From positions 1 to 56,946 of the forward strand of contig NZ_MVKX01000013.1 of the NCBI RefSeq assembly GCF_002018365.1: a stretch of 56,946 bases of DNA, read 5' to 3'. Under the pieces are notes generated by a model, which saw only the letters and a list, made by a program, of their open reading frames with translations, ran no database searches and had not been told where the DNA came from. Origin of the DNA: Acinetobacter amyesii (GTDB lineage: Bacteria; Pseudomonadota; Gammaproteobacteria; Pseudomonadales; Moraxellaceae). A program made the translations under genes and the position numbers. Shown one piece after another: positions 43,515 through 51,169 of this stretch; position 1 is the first letter of the stretch; the number at the start of each line of letters is the position of its first letter.

Positions 43515-44135
43515 ATGTGTGCTAATTTCCGCCCTATAAAACCAAATCAAGCTAAGCTACTTAACCTACCAGAACCTATGAATTTGGTTTTCAGTGATGA
43601 CCTCTACCCGTTAAGTGATAGCCCTCTCATCTTTGCAGGTAAAGAAAGAATCGAATGGAGATCTGTTAAGTTTGGATTGATACCAAAGTGGGCCAAGGAC
43701 ATGAAAATAGGCCGTATGACTTACAATGCGCGTACTGAGACAGTCCATGAAAAACCAAGTTTCAGGAATGCTTGGTATCGAAGTCAGTTCGCACTCATCC
43801 CAGTTCAAACAATTTATGAACCTAAATATGTCAATGGCAAAGCCCAAAGATGGGGCATATACAGAGATGATGGCTTACCTTTTATGGTCGCAGCCATATA
43901 TGAAAATATCCTCCTAAATGGGCAACAGGTACGCTCCATGTCCATGCTTACCATCAATGCAGAAGAGCACTCATTAATGTCTCATTTCCATAAACCAGAA
44001 GATGAAAAACGCTCGATCATCGTTATACCAAATGAACTCAGAGATGAATGGCTTCACTGTAATTTTGAAGATGCTCCACAATTTTTTAAGCTCATGAATC
44101 CTAAAGAATTCACTTCATCACACATGCCAAGGTAA
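43515..44135 (+). CDS. SRAP-domain protein (YedK/HMCES family)
   Basis: The 206-residue protein has the SRAP signature. It has Cys2 straight after the start Met (MCANFRP), which links to abasic sites in single-stranded DNA. Other key residues are YNARTETVHEKPSFRNAW (Asn-Ala-Arg, ~75), the Glu in QTIYEPKY (~106) and His in SHFHKPEDEKRSIIVIP (~160). It protects abasic sites at stalled forks. It lies before umuD and umuC, as on many Acinetobacter plasmids, which fits a shared DNA-damage response. The Met must be removed for activity. Confidence 0.88.
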   Translation: MCANFRPIKPNQAKLLNLPEPMNLVFSDDLYPLSDSPLIFAGKERIEWRSVKFGLIPKWAKDMKIGRMTYNARTETVHEKPSFRNAWYRSQFALIPVQTIYEPKYVNGKAQRWGIYRDDGLPFMVAAIYENILLNGQQVRSMSMLTINAEEHSLMSHFHKPEDEKRSIIVIPNELRDEWLHCNFEDAPQFFKLMNPKEFTSSHMPR

Positions 44136-44186
44136 CTACCACTCATCAGATCAAGCTTGTATGAATCAAACTACATCCTCTAACAT

Positions 44187-44207
44187 TTGATTATGTAACT
44201 TTTTCAA
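44187..44207. promoter_or_regulatory. UmuDAb-type SOS box
   Basis: A 21-bp imperfect palindrome starting TTGATTATGTAAC and ending TTTTTCAA. It matches the published Acinetobacter SOS box at all but two positions as I remember it. It ends 11 bases before the umuD ATG. Acinetobacter lacks LexA and uses UmuDAb at this motif. Confidence 0.75.
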
Positions 44208-44218
44208 GTGAGGGTCTT

Positions 44219-44800
44219 ATGACTAGTAATCATGGTGGCAGTCGACAAGGATCAGGGCGCAAAGCCTTATATGAAGAACCGACCAAAGTCATCCGAGTAC
44301 CCGAATCCAAAGTTATCGAAATAAAGCATTTCCTCGCTGAAAGCAAGAAACCTATCTTTAATGATGTAGCATCCATTACTCAGGTTGACCCAACTACATT
44401 TATGCGAATTCCGCTCGCTTCTGAAAAAGTTTCTGCTGGCTTTCCTTCCCCTGCTCAAGACTATATTGAACAAACGCTCGATATGAATGAGCACCTCATC
44501 AAAAATGAGGCAGCAACATTCGTCGTAACTGTTTCCTCGCAATCAATGCTAGGTGCTGGCATCGACATTAATGATGAACTTGTAGTTGATCGTAGCTTAG
44601 AAGCCAAACACGAAGACATCGTAGTCGTATGGATTGATAATGAATTTACTGTCAAACGGCTAATGATCGAAGAAGGCAAAAACCGTTGGCTTAAAGCTGA
44701 AAATCCAGATTATCCAAACATCCATTTTCATGATGGGCAGGAAGTAGTTGTGTGGGGAGTTGTTACCTTCGTATTAAAGTCATTCAAAAAGCATAAGTAA
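44219..44800 (+). CDS. umuD: UmuD-like S24 peptidase
   Basis: The 193-residue protein is longer than E. coli UmuD (139) because of an N-terminal part that begins SNHGGSRQGSGRKALYEEP, a DNA-binding-type extension of the kind seen in Acinetobacter. The self-cleavage site is Ala-Gly in VSAGFPSPAQDYIEQ (~85). The catalytic Ser is in VSSQSMLGAGID (~112) and Lys in FTVKRLMIEEG (~149). Cleavage would activate it for the UmuC polymerase. It lies 30 bases before umuC and directly after the SOS box. Confidence 0.88.
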   Translation: MTSNHGGSRQGSGRKALYEEPTKVIRVPESKVIEIKHFLAESKKPIFNDVASITQVDPTTFMRIPLASEKVSAGFPSPAQDYIEQTLDMNEHLIKNEAATFVVTVSSQSMLGAGIDINDELVVDRSLEAKHEDIVVVWIDNEFTVKRLMIEEGKNRWLKAENPDYPNIHFHDGQEVVVWGVVTFVLKSFKKHK

Positions 44801-44830
44801 TACAGAACCTTTTCATTTTGGTTTCATCAC

Positions 44831-46126
44831 ATGAATCGTAAACATCGAATCTATGCTTTAGTAGACATCAATAACTGCTATGTCAGTTGTGAAAGAGTCT
44901 TTAGACCTAGCTTGAATGGAAGACCTGTTATTGTCTTATCAAACAATGATGGTTGTGCTGTTGCACGTTCTCAAGAAGCTAAAGATTTAGGCATCAAAAT
45001 GGGTGTCCCACTCTTTCAAATTAAGGACATCGTAGAGAAGCACCAAGTCATAGTGCTATCAAGCAACTATGCACTTTATGCAGAGATGTCGCGCAGGTTT
45101 ATGAAGATACTCTCTGATTTTGTTACACCGCAAGAACAAGAGATCTACTCCATTGATGAATGCTTTCTCGATCTCACAGCTTATGCTGCAAACTATGACC
45201 TAACAGAGTATGCCTTACAAATTCTACAACGTTTACTTAAATGGCTTGGTTTACCGGCTTGCATTGGTATAGGCCGCTCCAAAACAGAAGCCAAGATAGC
45301 CAACCATATTGCTAAGAAAAATGCTTACCTTAATGGTGTATGTAATCTGGTTTCAATGGACCCTTGCTCTACTGAAGCTCTTTACAGCCGCATTGATGTA
45401 AGTGAAATTTGGGGAGTTGGTAGAAAGCATACGAAGAAGCTGAATGGCTTAGGCATTCACTCTGTACTTGATTTTGTTATGGCTTCCCCGCTTATGATCA
45501 AAGACCAATTTTCAATAGTAATGCACAGAACAATTCTAGAATTGCATGGCTTATCATGCATTGAATTGGAGCATACACCTGAAGCAAAGAAACAGATCAT
45601 AGCTAGTCGTTCCTTTGGACAACGTGTATATCACATTGATGATCTTAAAGAAGCGATGACCTTTTATGTTCAAGATGCAGTACATCGTTTAAGAGATGAC
45701 GGATTGTTATGTGGCTGTCTAATTGGTTTCGTTCAATCTAATCCATTCGATACATCAAAACCCTTCTACAATAAGTCTTTATCACTTCCATTACCTGAAC
45801 CAACAGATAACGTCTTAGTGCTTTCTAAGCTCGCCACTGCAATGATAGATGGACTGTTTACCAAAGATATTGCATACAAGAAGTGTGGCGTTATCCTTAC
45901 ATGCTTAGAGCCTAAGAGCAGCCACTCCTTTGATATCTTCACCGATATGAAAACCATTGCATTAAGTGATAGCTTGATGGACTCCCTTGAAGCAATACAT
46001 ACAAAATATGGGAAGAAGAAGCTGGGCCTTGGAGCAAGTATGCTTCCTAATAGAGCATGGAACATGTCACGCGATAGACTGACCCAAAACTACTTCCAGT
46101 GGGATCAATTGCTCGTTGTTAACTAA
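44831..46126 (+). CDS. umuC: UmuC-like DNA polymerase V subunit
   Basis: The 431-residue Y-family polymerase has [20 protein letters not shown] (first catalytic Asp), [35 protein letters not shown] (second catalytic Asp-Glu, ~100), [20 protein letters not shown], a helix-hairpin-helix region ([18 protein letters not shown]) and the little-finger domain. It ends with the UmuC-specific tail (YQWDQLL-like [10 protein letters not shown]), which contacts beta clamp. It performs error-prone bypass and may raise the mutation rate of the plasmid's host under stress. Confidence 0.93.
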   Translation: MNRKHRIYALVDINNCYVSCERVFRPSLNGRPVIVLSNNDGCAVARSQEAKDLGIKMGVPLFQIKDIVEKHQVIVLSSNYALYAEMSRRFMKILSDFVTPQEQEIYSIDECFLDLTAYAANYDLTEYALQILQRLLKWLGLPACIGIGRSKTEAKIANHIAKKNAYLNGVCNLVSMDPCSTEALYSRIDVSEIWGVGRKHTKKLNGLGIHSVLDFVMASPLMIKDQFSIVMHRTILELHGLSCIELEHTPEAKKQIIASRSFGQRVYHIDDLKEAMTFYVQDAVHRLRDDGLLCGCLIGFVQSNPFDTSKPFYNKSLSLPLPEPTDNVLVLSKLATAMIDGLFTKDIAYKKCGVILTCLEPKSSHSFDIFTDMKTIALSDSLMDSLEAIHTKYGKKKLGLGASMLPNRAWNMSRDRLTQNYFQWDQLLVVN

Positions 46127-46210
46127 TTAAGTTTATATCAGCAATAATTCTTAATTGAGTCAAAAGTATTTATCTCATATAAGAGATTTCATATTAATTA
46201 GATGATCAAC

Positions 46211-46229
46211 AGGCCCGTGGATCGGGCCT
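46211..46229 (+). terminator. Terminator fused to a pdif site
   Basis: AGGCCCG pairs with CGGGCCT around TGGAT, 84 bases after umuC. Its 3' arm overlaps the XerC arm of the pdif site at 46228 by two bases. Confidence 0.75.
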
Positions 46230-46255
46230 TTCGTATAACGTGTATTATGTTAATT
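46228..46255. other. pdif site, XerC arm then XerD arm (backbone border)
   Basis: CTTTCGTATAA, spacer CGTGTA, TTATGTTAATT. It faces the site at 2567 across the backbone and opens the cassette with the acetyltransferase gene. Confidence 0.85.
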
Positions 46256-46271
46256 TTAGTAGAACTGAATA

Positions 46272-46769
46272 CTAGACCACAAAAAGCTTCATCAAAATTT
46301 CATTAATATATTCGTCATTATCTTTTAATGCTTTTTGTTCAATTCCATAAGTTTGAAAGCCAAATTTTTCATAAAGATGAATTGCTGGTTTATTGTCATC
46401 TGCAACAGTAAGTAAAATTTGTTCTACATGCTTTTTGCTATATTTTATAATTGCATTAAGTAACTTACTTGCAATACCTTTTTTTTGAAATTCAGGCTCA
46501 ATAAAAACACTGGATAAATGTGCTTTATGAGAAAATTTTGCTCCAATCTCTTGTGTTAATGTGGCTAAACCTATTATTTCATTTTTGTGATATACACCAA
46601 ATACAGTTGAATTTGATAAGCAAGCTTCAAAAAACATTAAAGGTTTCACTACTTCTGCTGTATAGGTAGATCCAAACATTGTTGGAGATTTTTCTAAAGC
46701 TGAAAGTCTGATAGTTCTAAAATCTTTAAGATCGCTTACACCTAAAGTTTTAATCTCAATGTTTAACAT
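46272..46769 (-). CDS. GNAT acetyltransferase, cassette gene
   Basis: The 165-residue protein has the full GNAT fold: NIEIKTLGVSDLKDFRTIRL at the N terminus, IGLATLTQEIG (beta 4), HLSSVFIEPEFQKKGIASKL with the Q/R-x-x-G-x-G/A acetyl-CoA loop (QKKGIA, ~105), and LTVADDNKPAIHLYEKFGFQ (~128-147). The substrate is unknown; similar enzymes acetylate small molecules, peptides or toxins. It is the only gene between pdif sites 46228 and 46848, pointing to the same cassette logic as the immunity genes. Confidence 0.85.
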   Translation of the reverse strand: MLNIEIKTLGVSDLKDFRTIRLSALEKSPTMFGSTYTAEVVKPLMFFEACLSNSTVFGVYHKNEIIGLATLTQEIGAKFSHKAHLSSVFIEPEFQKKGIASKLLNAIIKYSKKHVEQILLTVADDNKPAIHLYEKFGFQTYGIEQKALKDNDEYINEILMKLFVV

Positions 46770-46847
46770 ATTCTTATATTCGAAAAATTTAACTCCCTGT
46801 AACTTAGCATAAATTACTTATTAGCTTTAACTATGCAATAAGCCCAT

Positions 46848-46875
46848 ATTTAACATAATGGCTGTTATACGAAAT
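46848..46875. other. pdif site, XerD arm then XerC arm
   Basis: ATTTAACATAA, spacer TGGCTG, TTATACGAAAT: a consensus site. Confidence 0.92.
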
Positions 46876-46882
46876 AAAAAAA

Positions 46883-46900
46883 CCTAGGCACTGGCCTAGG
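46883..46900 (-). terminator. Hairpin in pdif linker
   Basis: CCTAGGCACTGGCCTAGG; on the minus strand it is followed by a T7 run. The linker (46848-46979) differs from the one at 1852-1983, reversed, by one base in the loop. Confidence 0.7.
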
Positions 46901-46951
46901 TCTGAAATTAAAAAAATACATAAAAATTAAGGCTATAGTCTCAATTTTTCA

Positions 46952-46979
46952 ACTTCGCATAACGTGTATTATGTTAATT
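46952..46979. other. pdif site, XerC arm then XerD arm
   Basis: ACTTCGCATAA, spacer CGTGTA, TTATGTTAATT. Confidence 0.9.
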
Positions 46980-47034
46980 TTAGAAATACTAAAAATCTAA
47001 TTTCAATAACAGCAAAAATATTCCAGGTGTAAAA

Positions 47035-47532
47035 GTGATACTTCAAAGTTCCCAAATGGATGCATTCTTTCTATCCAGATATGATGTCCAGCTTCCCTCA
47101 ATTTTAGAACTTATGATACTAGAAGGCTTTTATGAGGATTCGGATGCTATTGTCTTTAATTTTTACAAAGATAGGTTAGAGCAGGTGAATTACGAAGCCA
47201 TAGCTGATGTTTACGGAGATCTAACAGGGTTTGAAGCCTCCAGTAATAAGATTCATATCGAGGATTACGTGGATAATCAACAGTATGAAATGAATGAAAT
47301 AATCAACATCGGATTCGCATTAGTTCAATTAGTTCAAAACTTATGGAATCAGCTAAGGGATGATGAGTGCACTATAATTTTATCATCTGATTTAGAAAGT
47401 GAATTTGGAAGTAATGCCACTCTTAGTTTTCATAAAAAAAGAATGAATGAAATTTTAATGGATAGCTTAGATGACTGCTCTCAAGCAGTATTCATTTGTG
47501 GAAACAATGACTTAATATCTGCAAATACTTAA
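47035..47532 (+). CDS. Unknown cassette protein (165 aa), stop codon from pdif
   Basis: A soluble acidic protein, with no signal peptide and no recognised family. The middle has EGFYEDSDAIVFNFYKDRLE and IINIGFALVQLVQNLWNQLR; the end is ECTIILSSDLESEFGSNATL. Size, acidity and cassette position fit an immunity-type protein. The start is GTG at 47035; an ATG at 47056 would remove seven residues. Its TAA (47530-47532) is part of the XerD arm of the next pdif site, so recombination there always supplies a stop. Confidence 0.55.
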   Translation: MILQSSQMDAFFLSRYDVQLPSILELMILEGFYEDSDAIVFNFYKDRLEQVNYEAIADVYGDLTGFEASSNKIHIEDYVDNQQYEMNEIINIGFALVQLVQNLWNQLRDDECTIILSSDLESEFGSNATLSFHKKRMNEILMDSLDDCSQAVFICGNNDLISANT

Positions 47533-47554
47533 CATAAGGGCTGTTACACGAAGC
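47527..47554. other. pdif site, XerD arm then degenerate XerC arm
   Basis: ACTTAACATAA, spacer GGGCTG, TTACACGAAGC. The XerC arm has two changes at conserved positions. With the site at 47579 it forms a short 80-bp linker without the usual hairpin. Confidence 0.75.
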
Positions 47555-47578
47555 AAAAAGCGTAGGAAATTGGCTCAC

Positions 47579-47606
47579 GGTTTGTATAACTCGTATTATG
47601 TTAATT
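47579..47606. other. pdif site, XerC arm then XerD arm
   Basis: GGTTTGTATAA, spacer CTCGTA, TTATGTTAATT. The outer two bases of the XerC arm are not consensus. Confidence 0.8.
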
Positions 47607-47640
47607 TTAGTAAAAGTTAAGGATTTTAAGAGTTTAATAA

Positions 47641-48153
47641 ATGAATAGTGTTCATGAAATTATAGAAAAAATACATAATGAATGGGAGATTGAGCCTAAG
47701 AAAGCTATTCATAGAGGTATGGAATGTCCCTTTCCTTTACAGTGTTCATTAAATCCAAAAAGCAAAATTTACCCACAAATACCCCAAGTACTTTTACCAA
47801 AAGTATTAGAGGATTTTTATACAGTATCTAATGGTGCAGATCTATTTAAAGATCAAGAATACGGACAATGGGGCTTAAAATTATATTCTATTGAGGAGGT
47901 AACTTTTGCTTCAAAAATTTATAAAAGTAATCGTAATAATGACACTCTTCAAAGTGACTTAGTTATTGGAGAGTTCTATGGAGATTCAGACTTATTGTTG
48001 GTTCGATGTGATCCTAATAGTAATGATTACGGCTCTATTTTTGTTGTCTTACCTATAGATCAAAGACAAGATTGGTATGTTGTTGCTAATACTTTTGAAG
48101 AATTCATTAATAAATTTTATGAAACTCAGGGGGATAAATTCTGGGAACCTTAA
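47641..48153 (+). CDS. SUKH (SMI1/KNR4) immunity protein, cassette gene
   Basis: The 170-residue protein has the SUKH pattern: an N-terminal helix (SVHEIIEKIHNEWEI), the LP-x-x-L-x-x-FY segment VLLPKVLEDFYTVSNGADLF (residues ~58-77), then QWGLKLYSIEEVTFASKIY, and a strand-rich end with LVIGEFYGDSDLLLVRCDP and VVANTFEEFINKFYE. SUKH proteins bind and block many kinds of polymorphic toxin. It stands alone between pdif sites 47579 and 48178. A broken relative is at 51170-51681. Confidence 0.85.
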   Translation: MNSVHEIIEKIHNEWEIEPKKAIHRGMECPFPLQCSLNPKSKIYPQIPQVLLPKVLEDFYTVSNGADLFKDQEYGQWGLKLYSIEEVTFASKIYKSNRNNDTLQSDLVIGEFYGDSDLLLVRCDPNSNDYGSIFVVLPIDQRQDWYVVANTFEEFINKFYETQGDKFWEP

Positions 48154-48177
48154 AATTAGATGGTGGATATAAGCCTC

Positions 48178-48205
48178 ATTTAACATAAGGGCTGTTATAC
48201 GAAAT
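48178..48205. other. pdif site, XerD arm then XerC arm
   Basis: ATTTAACATAA, spacer GGGCTG, TTATACGAAAT. The arms are identical to the site at 46848; the spacer differs by one base. Confidence 0.92.
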
Positions 48206-48212
48206 AAAAAAA

Positions 48213-48230
48213 CCTAGGCACTAGCCTAGG
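48213..48230 (-). terminator. Hairpin in pdif linker
   Basis: CCTAGGCACTAGCCTAGG, followed on the minus strand by T7. The whole linker is nearly identical to those at 1852 and 46848. Confidence 0.7.
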
Positions 48231-48281
48231 TCTGAAATTAAAAAAATACATAAAAATTAAGGCTATAGTCTCAATTTTTCA

Positions 48282-48309
48282 ACTTCGCATAACGTGTATT
48301 ATGTTAATT
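48282..48309. other. pdif site, XerC arm then XerD arm
   Basis: ACTTCGCATAA, spacer CGTGTA, TTATGTTAATT, identical to the site at 46952. Confidence 0.9.
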
Positions 48310-48424
48310 TTAGAAAATCTTAAATTACTATTATGCATTTAATATGTTTTAAGCTTAGAACATATTGTAAAAAGTATTGTGACCTTATATTTTAGAGTAA
48401 TTACTCTAAATAAGGCTAAAAATA

Positions 48425-49183
48425 ATGCATCATACAAAAATAGGGACCTATTCATGGGTTGTGAAAGCAAATGGGGAATTATCTTTTAAGGAGAAAATTA
48501 AATTATTTAATCACCTATTGATACCCAGCCTAATCACACCAATTAAAGAAAATTTATATAAAAAACAGTTAAATAAAAATATAAATCTCGATAAAATTCT
48601 CGTTCCAGATACCAAAATGATTGAACTGGCTATAGAAGAACTCGAATCAAAAGCGAGTGCTTCAATCATTAATCATTCTTGGAGAACCTATTTTTGGGGA
48701 GCTGCTTTAGGCCAAATTCAGAATAAAACCTTTGATCCAGAATCACTGCTCACAGCGGCTTTGTTCCATGACATTGGTTTAACAGAACCTCATCTGAAGA
48801 CGAAAGGCTGTAAATGTTTTACACATGAAAGTGCGGATCAATTTGCTTATAAAGCAGCACAGATCAATTTTGATCAAGATAAGACACGGCTCATCAAAGA
48901 TGCCATTTGCATTCATATGAATGGTTATATTGATCCATCACATCCCAATGAAGTTCTACTTTTGCAACAAGGTGCATCGTGTGATGTGATTGGTGAACAT
49001 TTTCATAAGTTACCCTCTCATTTTAAGAAGGAAATTATAGAAAATTATCCAAGAGAAAATTTTAATAAAACCTTTATTGAGCTCATCAAAGCTGAAAGTA
49101 AGAACAATCCAAATTCACGTACAGCCTTTCTCAAAAATCTAGGGTTACCATTAATGATTCACTTGAATCCATATAGGAATTAA
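48425..49183 (+). CDS. HD-domain hydrolase, cassette gene
   Basis: The 252-residue protein has an HD metal-dependent phosphohydrolase core: His in IINHSWRTYFWGAALG (~81), His-Asp in LLTAALFHDIGLTEP (~117) and a later HESADQFAYKAAQI and IHMNGYIDP with further His ligands. The pattern resembles cyanamide-hydratase-like HD proteins. It forms an operon with the next gene, five bases away, in the largest intact cassette (48309-49984). The substrate is unknown; the pair could detoxify or modify a small molecule. Confidence 0.78.
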   Translation: MHHTKIGTYSWVVKANGELSFKEKIKLFNHLLIPSLITPIKENLYKKQLNKNINLDKILVPDTKMIELAIEELESKASASIINHSWRTYFWGAALGQIQNKTFDPESLLTAALFHDIGLTEPHLKTKGCKCFTHESADQFAYKAAQINFDQDKTRLIKDAICIHMNGYIDPSHPNEVLLLQQGASCDVIGEHFHKLPSHFKKEIIENYPRENFNKTFIELIKAESKNNPNSRTAFLKNLGLPLMIHLNPYRN

Positions 49184-49188
49184 AACAG

Positions 49189-49989
49189 ATGCAAAGTTTC
49201 TCTTTTAAAGATGCCTATACGGTTAAAGTGAATAAGATAAGCCCAAGTAGTCAAAATAAACATTTAACTTTTATTGTATTACCTGCAATTGGCGTGCCGA
49301 TTAAAAAGTATGAAAAATTAATCATTGGACTTAAAAATAATGGTTATTCAGTGATTTATGCTGATTATCCATGTTGTGGCGAGAATACTCCTCAAATCTC
49401 TAAAGACCACGATTATGATTATGCGGATTTACTTCAGTACTTTATACCCAATTTGATTGAAAGTTGTGATACACAGAACTTTGTCCTTTTAGGACATAGT
49501 TTAGGGGGGCATCTTGCTAGCTTATATGCCTTAAAAAATAATACGCCAATCGTCGTGATTGCTTCAGGAAACATTCATTATAAGAATTGGAGTCTGACAG
49601 GCAGGGCTAAAATACTAAGTGCAGTGTTATTATTTAAAGCGCTGACTAAAACTTATGGTTTTTTCCCAGGTTACAAGATTGGTTTTGGGTATAGGGAAGC
49701 CAAAAGCCTGATGAATAATTGGTGTCACACTGTGTTAACAGGGAATTACAGTTTTTCAGGTATAGAACTTAAGAAAAATGAAATTAAAAGTTTGTTTATT
49801 AATATAAAAGATGATCAATTTTCCCCTCTAAAGTCCACTAAAAAACTAGCAGGCATGTTTCATCATCATGTTTTAGAACAAATTGAATTACCCTCACACT
49901 TGAAAGGCAATAGACATAGTATTTGGCTAAAAAGTCCAGATCAGATCATTAAGGTCATTGATAATACAATAAAGAATTATCCGATTTAA
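49189..49989 (+). CDS. Alpha/beta hydrolase, cassette gene, stop codon from pdif
   Basis: The 266-residue protein has the alpha/beta-hydrolase core: LTFIVLPAIGVPIKKYEKLI (strand and oxyanion loop), GYSVIYADYPCCGENTPQ, and the nucleophile elbow FVLLGHSLGGHLASLYALK (Ser ~106). The Asp is in NIKDDQFSPLKSTKK (~211) and the His in LKGNRHSIWLKSP (~246). It is the second gene of a two-gene cassette. Its TAA (49987-49989) is part of the XerD arm of the pdif site at 49984. Substrate unknown. Confidence 0.82.
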   Translation: MQSFSFKDAYTVKVNKISPSSQNKHLTFIVLPAIGVPIKKYEKLIIGLKNNGYSVIYADYPCCGENTPQISKDHDYDYADLLQYFIPNLIESCDTQNFVLLGHSLGGHLASLYALKNNTPIVVIASGNIHYKNWSLTGRAKILSAVLLFKALTKTYGFFPGYKIGFGYREAKSLMNNWCHTVLTGNYSFSGIELKKNEIKSLFINIKDDQFSPLKSTKKLAGMFHHHVLEQIELPSHLKGNRHSIWLKSPDQIIKVIDNTIKNYPI

Positions 49990-50011
49990 CATAATGGCTG
50001 TTATACGAAAT
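49984..50011. other. pdif site, XerD arm then XerC arm
   Basis: ATTTAACATAA, spacer TGGCTG, TTATACGAAAT; identical to the site at 46848. Confidence 0.92.
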
Positions 50012-50034
50012 TAATGGATGTTCGTATAGATTAC

Positions 50035-50062
50035 TTGCATATTGTATTCGATCGAATACAAT
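50035..50062 (+). promoter_or_regulatory. Promoter and operator of the higBA operon
   Basis: A perfect 22-bp palindrome (50041-50062, ATTGTATTCGA and its complement) lies 24 bases upstream of higB. TTGCAT (50035) and TACAAT (50057) are -35 and -10 boxes 16 bp apart, so the palindrome fills the spacer and the -10 box. Binding by the HigA antitoxin would shut the promoter. Confidence 0.75.
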
Positions 50063-50086
50063 ACAGTGAGAAGATAAGGAATCCTC

Positions 50087-50383
50087 ATGATTGAAATTAA
50101 ACGTCTACCAGAATTTGATGAATGGTTAGATGGTATTAAAGACAATATGACCCGAATTCGCTTGAATCGTAGATTAGATAAGGTTCAACGTGGAAATTGG
50201 GGAGACATTAAACCTCTCCAAGATGGTGTTTGGGAGATGAGAGAATTCTTCGGTTCTGGATGGAGGATGTATTACATCCAACATGGTGACGTCGTTATTG
50301 TGATGCTTGGTGGAGGAGATAAGTCTACACAGCAAGACGATATCAAGCGAGCAGTCAAATTGTCGAAAACATTGGAGGATTAA
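50087..50383 (+). CDS. higB: HigB-type toxin (RelE superfamily)
   Basis: The 98-residue toxin precedes its antitoxin, as in higBA systems. It contains EFDEWLDGIKDNMTRIRLNR, GDIKPLQDGVWEMREFFGSG, WRMYYIQHGDVVIVMLGGGD and KSTQQDDIKRAVKLSKTL. The Trp-Glu-Met-Arg and G-Gly-Trp-Arg-Met-Tyr-Tyr segments match the phage Gp49-like/HigB family. It should cleave mRNA on the ribosome. The gene lies 75 bases after the pdif site at 49984, in a place typical of Acinetobacter pdif toxin-antitoxin modules. Confidence 0.88.
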   Translation: MIEIKRLPEFDEWLDGIKDNMTRIRLNRRLDKVQRGNWGDIKPLQDGVWEMREFFGSGWRMYYIQHGDVVIVMLGGGDKSTQQDDIKRAVKLSKTLED

Positions 50384-50384
50384 A

Positions 50385-50675
50385 ATGGTTAAAGTCGCTG
50401 ATTTACCAAGTTTTGATATGGCTGAATCACTCAAAACTGAAGAAGACATTGTGATGTATCTCAATATGGTTCTAGAAGAGAATGATCCAGCTGAATTAGC
50501 GCATGCACTTGGAGTAATTGCCAAAGCTCGTGGTATGACTCAAATCGCTAAAGAGGCAGGAATTGGACGTGAAGCTCTGTATAAAGCACTTCGTCACGAC
50601 TCTGCACCACGTTTTGATACGATTAATCGTGTAGTGAATGCTTTAGGCTTAAAACTAACAGTACAACACGCCTAA
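50385..50675 (+). CDS. higA: HigA-type antitoxin
   Basis: The 96-residue protein starts at 50385 with GGAGG six bases upstream, overlapping nothing but only one base after the toxin stop. It ends with a helix-turn-helix: ALGVIAKARGMTQIAKEAGI, GREALYKALRHDSAPRFDTI and NRVVNALGLKLTV, of the 'addiction module antidote' type. It should neutralise HigB and bind the 22-bp palindrome upstream. Confidence 0.9.
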   Translation: MVKVADLPSFDMAESLKTEEDIVMYLNMVLEENDPAELAHALGVIAKARGMTQIAKEAGIGREALYKALRHDSAPRFDTINRVVNALGLKLTVQHA

Positions 50676-50680
50676 AAATG

Positions 50681-50695
50681 GGAGCTTAAAGCTCC
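50681..50695 (+). terminator. Terminator after higBA
   Basis: GGAGCTTAAAGCTCC, a 7-bp perfect stem around one A as written (real loop larger), followed by TATTGTTTAA. It starts five bases after the higA stop. Confidence 0.6.
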
Positions 50696-50716
50696 TATTG
50701 TTTAATTCATATAATT

Positions 50717-50902
50717 TTAATTTTGACTTAATTTTTTTAAGTCACGAATAACTTTTCTTAGTTCAAACATTTGGTTGTGTAACTGTTCAGACAGCATCTC
50801 ATTATTTGCATCTTCTCTAGTAAAAATATCTGCAATATCAATAGTATCTTCCATAATCTGAATTAATTTACTATGCACATGTTCATGTTCATTATTAGGC
50901 AT
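50717..50902 (-). CDS. Small helical protein (61 aa)
   Basis: The ATG at 50902 has GAGGAGG five bases upstream; a second ATG at 50905 is too close to it. The protein is acidic and helical (HVHSKLIQIMEDTIDIADIF, EQLHNQMFELRKVIRDLKKL), with a coiled-coil-like end. It is convergent with higBA. No family recognised. Confidence 0.5.
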   Translation of the reverse strand: MPNNEHEHVHSKLIQIMEDTIDIADIFTREDANNEMLSEQLHNQMFELRKVIRDLKKLSQN

Positions 50903-51169
50903 CATTACCTCCTCAAAAAAGTTAAGACATTTAACATGAAATCTCTTATACAAAATATTATTTTTATTAAATTAATCTAATTTTACGATAATATCCTTTA
51001 ACTTAGATCAATGTTGAGCAACCAGCTTAGTTTGAGGAATAGTGAGAAGTCTATTTGGTTTGGCGATTGAATCTTACTTTCTCGCTATTTTCTAAAAAGC
51101 AAATATCAACAGACTCTAAATCATCGCTAACGATATGTTTTAAATTATAAATTTTTATAGGAACTTAAA

